DNA of 8,484 nt from Actinomycetes bacterium (GTDB lineage Bacteria > Actinomycetota > Thermoleophilia > RBG-16-64-13): the NCBI GenBank assembly GCA_021815245.1, contig JAKAHF010000064.1:1-8484 (forward strand). The letters run 5' to 3'. Shown in pieces: positions 5,265 through 8,484 of this stretch. The notes beneath the pieces were generated by a model that had not been told where the DNA came from, ran no database searches, and saw only the letters and a program-made list of their open reading frames with translations. Both the position numbers and the translations under genes were made by a program. The stretch's first letter is position 1. Every line of letters starts with the position of its first letter.

Positions 5265-6743
5265 CTACTCCTGGGCAAGGTCGGTGTCGTTGTCGTGAAG
5301 GTTGTTCTTCCCCAGTGTCGGGGTCGCCGAGCCGTCGACGTGGATGCCCCACGTGTTGCGCGCACACTCGTTGTTCGCGGCTGTCCCCGTGGAGCCTTGG
5401 CCGAAGTAGATGCCGGCCTCGGCGTTCTCGGAGCATTCGTTCTCTTCGACCGAGATGGTGGCGTCGTTGCCTTCGCCGACCTCGATGCCGTTGGTGCCAT
5501 TGCGGAGGCAGGTGTTGTCACGCACCACGCACGAAACGCAGAAGAACACGTCGATGCCGGCCTCGCCATTGGCCGAGCAATCGTTGCCTTGGAGAGTCAC
5601 CTTGGCGAACGAGTTGAAGATCAGCATGCCGACCATGCGATTGCCGGAGCAGGTGTTGCCTGTGAACTCGCCACCCCCGAAGTCGACCTCGATGCCCGAA
5701 GCATCGTTGTTCCTGCACAGGTTGTCGATGGCCGTGATCTCGACCTCGCCATTGCCCTCGATGCCGCAAGACCCGTTGGAGTCGCAGGTGTTGCCGGTCA
5801 GGGTGCAGATGGCACTGCCGCTCACCGAGATACCGCAACCGCCGTAGGTGCTGCTGCCATTGTCGGTGCATTCGTTGCCCTCGAGCGTCATCTCGGCTTC
5901 TTCATCGACAGCTATGCCGTCGTGGTCGTTGAGCGTGCAAACGCAGCCCTTCACCGTGCCGGTGGTGGTGCCGTAGAAGTAGAGACCATTGCCCTTGAAG
6001 GCGACATACTCGTCCCCGTCGGGCGTATCGCCGATGTTGCCACCGGTGAACCGGCACTCGGTGAGGTCGACCTTGGCGTCTTCCGCCTCCACGACGTTGG
6101 CCGGATTGGGACCCGAGTAGGTGCATACGAAGTCGATGCCGGTCGCGATCAGCATCGCGTCGCCGACGTGCACCACCGTTCCCGCGCAGCTTACGGTGGT
6201 AGCGGTGGCGCCGTCGCTCCCCTGGCCCACCAAAACCAGATCCCTGGTGATAGAGAGGCTGTCGGTCAGAGTGAACGTGCCTGACCCCAGGCGAATTACC
6301 GACCCGGACCGGTCGTTCGCCACGGCCTCTTCGAGAGTGGGGAAGTCGCCGCTTCCGTCCGCGTACACCCAGGTCTCTTCTTTCGCGGTCTCTTCCTTCG
6401 CGGTGTCGTGGCCGAGAACGCCCGTGCCGAACAGGATGCCGACCACGGCCCCGGCGACGACGACGGTGGCCGTCCCGGCGACGATTCCCCACAAACGCCG
6501 GCGGCTACGCGGCCCGCCCGCCCCCGGAGCGCTAGGCGATGGCGCTTCTACGAACAACCCCGGTATCTGTTGGGCGGGAATCCATTGCGCGAAGCCCGGC
6601 TGCCAAAGAAGAGCATCCGGCCCGATCCGACCCTCGCGGACCCATGCGACGACGTGGGCCCACTCGTAGGGACCGTACGTCGTCCCCCCGATCGAGACGT
6701 GCCAACCGCCTGTGAGCCCGCCCTGCCCAGTCTCTTCGTTCAT
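5265..6743 (-). CDS. Membrane-anchored GYF_2 domain / right-handed beta-helix protein with a cysteine ladder
   Basis: The 492-residue product has three parts. Residues ~13-63 resemble a GYF_2 domain (WHVSIGGTTYGPYEW, ALLWQPGFAQWIP), a small peptide-binding module. A basic RSRRR (79-83) and a TM helix (~86-110) follow, placing this domain in the cytoplasm. A short linker with a tandem AKEET-AKEET then leads to a pectate-lyase/NosD-like beta-helix (~125-490) on the outside, which opens with VYADGSGDFPTLEEAV. At least nine coils repeat every 22-28 residues with the pattern N-x-C-x-x-N. Cysteines 230, 269, 292, 320, 343, 365, 389, 412, 437 and 460 fall in the same register. No catalytic site is evident, so adhesion or glycan binding is as likely as enzyme activity. 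The ATG at 6743 is chosen because GAGGG lies 6 nt upstream; an open frame continues 75 codons further but looks non-coding. The gene is convergent with the exporter and does not appear tied to it. Confidence 0.88.
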   Translation of the reverse strand: MNEETGQGGLTGGWHVSIGGTTYGPYEWAHVVAWVREGRIGPDALLWQPGFAQWIPAQQIPGLFVEAPSPSAPGAGGPRSRRRLWGIVAGTATVVVAGAVVGILFGTGVLGHDTAKEETAKEETWVYADGSGDFPTLEEAVANDRSGSVIRLGSGTFTLTDSLSITRDLVLVGQGSDGATATTVSCAGTVVHVGDAMLIATGIDFVCTYSGPNPANVVEAEDAKVDLTECRFTGGNIGDTPDGDEYVAFKGNGLYFYGTTTGTVKGCVCTLNDHDGIAVDEEAEMTLEGNECTDNGSSTYGGCGISVSGSAICTLTGNTCDSNGSCGIEGNGEVEITAIDNLCRNNDASGIEVDFGGGEFTGNTCSGNRMVGMLIFNSFAKVTLQGNDCSANGEAGIDVFFCVSCVVRDNTCLRNGTNGIEVGEGNDATISVEENECSENAEAGIYFGQGSTGTAANNECARNTWGIHVDGSATPTLGKNNLHDNDTDLAQE

Positions 6744-6810
6744 GTCAAGCCCTCGGGAGTTCCACATTCGCCACTTTGCTGAGGATGCGCGAGCGATATG
6801 CCGCTTCTCC

Positions 6811-6839
6811 ATGCTACGACTTCCGCTTGTCGGGCTCAA
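6811..6839 (-). promoter_or_regulatory. Candidate promoter for the beta-helix gene
   Basis: Read on the minus strand, TTGAGC (6839-6834) and TAGCAT (6816-6811) are separated by 17 bp. Each matches four of six sigma70-type consensus bases. Transcription would start about 60 nt upstream of the ATG at 6743. The rest of the 245-bp gap between this gene and the divergent antitoxin gene shows no other clear element besides the antitoxin promoter. Confidence 0.35.
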
Positions 6840-6942
6840 ACCCCATGTGAACCGGGAGGCAAGGTGCAACCAAGGTTCGTTGCCGGCGCGTGTTCGCGAT
6901 CGCCATACTGCGTGGCTGAGTTCCCGCGAAACCGCTGCGAGG

Positions 6943-6986
6943 TATAATGAGGTTGCAGAAAGCACCACATCTTCTTGAGGAGCCTC
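6943..6986 (+). promoter_or_regulatory. Promoter -10 and ribosome binding site of the toxin-antitoxin operon
   Basis: A perfect TATAAT lies at 6943-6948, bracketed by two GAGGT copies (6939-6943 and 6949-6953). No good -35 is present at 17 bp, where the sequence reads GTTCCC. GAGGAG (6977-6982) lies 6 nt before the ATG at 6989 and belongs to the small palindrome GAGG-AG-CCTC (6977-6986). Phd-type antitoxins usually repress their own promoter, so these repeats are candidate binding sites. Confidence 0.5.
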
Positions 6987-6988
6987 TC

Positions 6989-7249
6989 ATGCCTCGCATC
7001 GGTCTTCGCGAACTCAAGATCCATTTGTCGGAGGTTGCGAGAGACGTGCAGGAGAACAACACCCGCTACACGATCACCAACCGGGGCGAACCTGTTGCGG
7101 TCATCTCGCCGTACTCGCCTGGTGAGGAGGCAGGGGTGGAAGAGCGCCGGGCGGCGTGGAACGAGCTCGCCGATATGCTCTTGGATGCAGGCAACCACTG
7201 GACTTCACCCATGAGCGCAGAGGAGATCCTCAGACAGATGAGACGGTAG
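6989..7249 (+). CDS. Phd/YefM-family antitoxin
   Basis: This 86-residue protein begins with the typical Phd/YefM DNA-binding fold: MPRIGLRELKIHLSEVARDV, then a beta hairpin YTITNRGEPVAVISPY (~26-44). The polar, helical C-terminus (~50-86, ending SAEEILRQMRR) should wrap the toxin. The antitoxin would neutralise the PIN toxin encoded 4 bp downstream and co-repress the operon. The ATG at 6989 has GAGGAG 6 nt ahead and gives the usual N-terminus. An upstream in-frame start at 6947 would add 14 residues that do not fit the family, and it would coincide with the promoter -10. The family call is strong. Confidence 0.93.
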   Translation: MPRIGLRELKIHLSEVARDVQENNTRYTITNRGEPVAVISPYSPGEEAGVEERRAAWNELADMLLDAGNHWTSPMSAEEILRQMRR

Positions 7250-7253
7250 CGCG

Positions 7254-7712
7254 ATGATCGGGCCACTTACGATAGACGCAAGCGTCTTCGCCCGCGCCAC
7301 CATACCAGGGGAGCGCGATTCCGAGTCGAGCGAGCTGTTCCTCCGCCTACTCGGCGCGACCGAGGTGCCGGTCTTCTTGCCGACGCTCGCCAAAGCGGAG
7401 GTGGCCGCCGCTGTGAGAAGGGGCACGGGTGACGCGCGCTTCGCGGCAGAAATCATCCGCAGGCTCGAGCGCCTACCCGGTACGGTTTTCGTGCCGGTTG
7501 ATGACGCCCTCGTCAGTGAGGCCATCGCCCTTCTGCTGGCCACGGGTTTGGGAGGCGCCGACTCAGTATACGTCGCGGTCGCGCAAAGGTACGACGCCGC
7601 GCTGATCAGCCTGGACAACGAGCAGAGATCCCGCGTTCCGAACGGCATGAAAGCGTTCACGCCCCAGCAACTTGTCACTGATCTTCACCCCCAGCACCAA
7701 GATCCCGGATAG
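7254..7712 (+). CDS. PIN-domain ribonuclease toxin, VapC-like
   Basis: This 152-residue protein is a PIN-domain nuclease. The four acidic metal ligands of the family are visible: Asp8 in TIDASVFA, Glu49 in LAKAEVAAAV, Asp103 in GADSVYVAVA and Asp121 in ALISLDNEQ. All are intact, so it should be active. VapC toxins cut tRNA or rRNA using Mg2+ or Mn2+ and are held inactive by the co-encoded antitoxin, here the Phd-family protein 4 bp upstream. There is no strong Shine-Dalgarno before its ATG, which suggests translation coupled to, and lower than, the antitoxin's, as is common in such modules. The C-terminal tail LHPQHQDPG is probably disordered. The RNA target cannot be predicted. Confidence 0.92.
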   Translation: MIGPLTIDASVFARATIPGERDSESSELFLRLLGATEVPVFLPTLAKAEVAAAVRRGTGDARFAAEIIRRLERLPGTVFVPVDDALVSEAIALLLATGLGGADSVYVAVAQRYDAALISLDNEQRSRVPNGMKAFTPQQLVTDLHPQHQDPG

Positions 7713-7713
7713 G

Positions 7714-7757
7714 CCCCCTGATCGAACGGCATGTTCGGCACCGGCAGTATCGGGGGG
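7714..7757 (+). terminator. Hairpin after the toxin gene, candidate terminator
   Basis: CCCCCTGAT (7714-7722) pairs with ATCGGGGGG (7749-7757, one G-U). The loop contains a second stem, CGAAC/GTTCG (7723-7727/7733-7737). It begins 1 bp after the toxin stop. No T-tract follows, so termination strength is uncertain. Confidence 0.4.
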
Positions 7758-7817
7758 GAATCATCACGCGCATGTCGAGGCGCGCCGTCTCGTCACCCGC
7801 AGCCTTCGGGCCTGTCC

Positions 7818-7856
7818 TATACTGGAGTGGAGCCCACGGAGTGCCTTCCTAGGAGG
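7818..7856 (+). promoter_or_regulatory. -10-like box and strong ribosome binding site of the cysteine-rich protein gene
   Basis: TATACT (7818-7823) matches five of six -10 positions, without a clear -35. AGGAGG (7851-7856) is a full Shine-Dalgarno 6 nt before the ATG at 7863. It fixes that start over the in-frame upstream codon at 7731. Confidence 0.5.
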
Positions 7857-7862
7857 TGTCTC

Positions 7863-8093
7863 ATGACCATCGTACGGGACGTTCCGGAGAACACGTCGCG
7901 GTGTGAGTGTGGCAACTGTCCGTCATACCCCGGCGAGAGCGGCCTGTTCTGCTCCAGGGGCAGGAGCGCGACGGAGATCGCCCTGAAGGGCTGCCTGTGC
8001 GCGAGCTGCGCGGTGTACAAGCAGTACGACCTCGAAGGCAGCTACTACTGCGAGGAAGGCGCCCACGGCGCCCACGGAGAAGGTCCGCAGTAG
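7863..8093 (+). CDS. Small DUF2769-like protein with two CxCxxC clusters
   Basis: The 76-residue product holds eight cysteines. Two CxCxxC motifs (Cys14/16/19 in CECGNCPSYPGESGLFC and Cys44/46/49 in GCLCASCAVYKQY) are followed at similar distances by single cysteines (Cys30 and Cys63). The layout, with NCP-Y after the first cluster and the SCAVYK-Y type motif after the second, matches the DUF2769 family. These small proteins of anaerobic bacteria and archaea have no established function that I know of. The cysteine pattern could bind zinc or an iron-sulfur cluster. There is no signal peptide or TM helix, so it should be cytosolic. The C-terminus contains a GAHGAHGEG tail made by a 9-bp tandem repeat (GGCGCCCAC twice). 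It has its own promoter-like box and appears to be monocistronic. Confidence 0.85.
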   Translation: MTIVRDVPENTSRCECGNCPSYPGESGLFCSRGRSATEIALKGCLCASCAVYKQYDLEGSYYCEEGAHGAHGEGPQ

Positions 8094-8143
8094 AGCGAGA
8101 GCCACACAGCGGGCACCGTCTCACATAGCGTGAACGCTCCCTG

Positions 8144-8177
8144 GCCGGGTGGCCAGCCGCAAGACTGTCCACCCGGC
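8144..8177 (+). terminator. Hairpin downstream of the cysteine-rich protein gene
   Basis: GCCGGGTGG (8144-8152) and CCACCCGGC (8169-8177) form a perfect 9-bp inverted repeat with a 16-nt loop, 50 bp after the stop codon. No T-tract follows. It is the best terminator candidate in the 159-bp gap. Confidence 0.4.
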
Positions 8178-8206
8178 TGATTCGTGCCCCGCTCGCGCAC
8201 GTCACA

Positions 8207-8247
8207 CTCGTAGTGCGACGGCAGACAGCTGTCGCACTACGAGGAGG
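8207..8247 (+). promoter_or_regulatory. Long dyad overlapping the ribosome binding site of the last gene
   Basis: CTCGTAGTGCGAC (8207-8219) is a perfect inverted repeat of GTCGCACTACGAG (8231-8243). Inner pairs 8220-8222/8228-8230 (one G-U) extend the stem to 16 bp with the 5-nt loop AGACA. The Shine-Dalgarno GAGGAGG (8241-8247) starts inside the right arm, 5 nt before the ATG at 8253. It could be a repressor operator at DNA level or a hairpin that limits translation at RNA level. I cannot tell which from sequence alone. Confidence 0.65.
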
Positions 8248-8252
8248 ACGGA

Positions 8253-8484
8253 ATGCATTCCAAGACGGGGCTCATAGCACCAAGCGTCGTGGCGAGGATC
8301 GCCGGCGGCTGCTACCTCGGCTTCATCCTGGCCATGGTCCTTGCCGACAGGCTGGGTCATTTCGGGCTTGGCGGACGCGACCAGGTCTACGAGACGATGG
8401 TGTCGCACCCCGACACGTTCCGTTTGGCCATCGTGGTGGGACTGATCTCAGCCTTCCTCTTTCTCATGGCGGCCTGGAGCCTCT
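8253..8484 (+). CDS. DUF4386-like integral membrane protein, 3' end cut by window
   Basis: Only the first 77 residues are visible and the reading frame is still open at the window end. They show RIAGGCYLGFILAMVLADRL (a TM helix at ~13-31), an outer or loop segment with YETMVSHPDTFRLAIVVGLIS, and a second TM helix (~57-76) ending MAAWSL. The RIAG-x-x-YL start and the P-x-TFRL stretch before the second helix resemble DUF4386, a multi-pass membrane family of unknown function whose members are usually a little over 200 residues long. A strong Shine-Dalgarno (8241-8247) supports the ATG. The gene is preceded by a long dyad, so it is probably under specific control. The membrane nature is certain; the family call is moderate. 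Confidence 0.75.
   Translation, partial: MHSKTGLIAPSVVARIAGGCYLGFILAMVLADRLGHFGLGGRDQVYETMVSHPDTFRLAIVVGLISAFLFLMAAWSL

Noticed and set aside
5268..6010. DNA tandem repeat or CRISPR-like array in the beta-helix gene
   Set aside because: The periodic GTTGCC-type words come from the repeating N-x-C codons of the protein; they are degenerate and irregularly spaced, without identical repeats or spacers.
4806..6284. Long open frame on + (492 codons) spanning the exporter end and the beta-helix gene
   Set aside because: It overlaps two well-supported genes in other frames, has an Arg/His-rich low-complexity N-terminal part, matches no family, and arises from high third-position GC antisense to the beta-helix gene.
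6744..6968. 75-codon N-terminal extension of the beta-helix protein
   Set aside because: It looks non-coding, and the start at 6743 has a good ribosome binding site directly before a GYF_2-like domain; the extension would also run over the candidate promoter.
7205..7678. 157-codon open frame on - opposite the PIN toxin
   Set aside because: Ser/Ala/Arg-rich shadow of a clear PIN-domain gene.

Overview
The window is high-GC DNA with closely packed genes and a strong bias for G/C at third codon positions. The gene content fits an actinobacterial genome, possibly a Coriobacteriia-like or related environmental anaerobe: an OmpR-type two-component system, a MarR/MMPL-type exporter pair, a Phd/PIN toxin-antitoxin module, a DUF2769-like cysteine-rich protein and a DUF4386-like membrane protein. 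This taxonomic placement is inference from gene types and base composition only. No rRNA, tRNA, CRISPR array, insertion sequence or transposase was seen.

Layout. (1) 1-2338, all on +: the C-terminal part of an OmpR/PhoB-family response regulator, cut by the window start; a HAMP-containing sensor histidine kinase with a very short, methionine-rich extracytoplasmic loop; then, after a 99-bp gap holding an array of 11-bp-spaced direct repeats, a small exported Met/Gly/Cys-containing protein and a small membrane protein with a SHOCT tail. This looks like a sensing and response module whose regulator may act on the gap. The same Gly-Gly-Met-Met-Gly motif occurs in the sensor loop and in the exported protein. 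(2) 2384-5220: a MarR-family repressor gene on -, divergent from a 742-residue RND/MMPL exporter on +, with an operator-like palindrome between them. The MarR gene converges on the SHOCT gene through a strong hairpin that covers its stop codon. (3) 5265-6743 on -: a membrane-anchored protein with a cytoplasmic GYF_2-like domain and an extracellular right-handed beta-helix carrying a ladder of ten regularly spaced cysteines. (4) 6943-7712 on +: a Phd-family antitoxin and a PIN-domain (VapC-like) toxin, with a perfect TATAAT upstream. (5) 7863-8093 on +: a small protein with two CxCxxC clusters. (6) 8207-8484 on +: the start of a DUF4386-like membrane protein, cut by the window end. Just ahead of it is a 16-bp-stem dyad that reaches into its ribosome binding site.

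The most interesting candidate system is region 1: a Met-rich-loop two-component system, an 11-bp repeat array and two small envelope proteins. A role in copper/silver or envelope-stress sensing is a hypothesis that the sequence suggests but does not prove. The hairpin/operator at 8207-8243 and the cysteine-ladder beta-helix protein come next.
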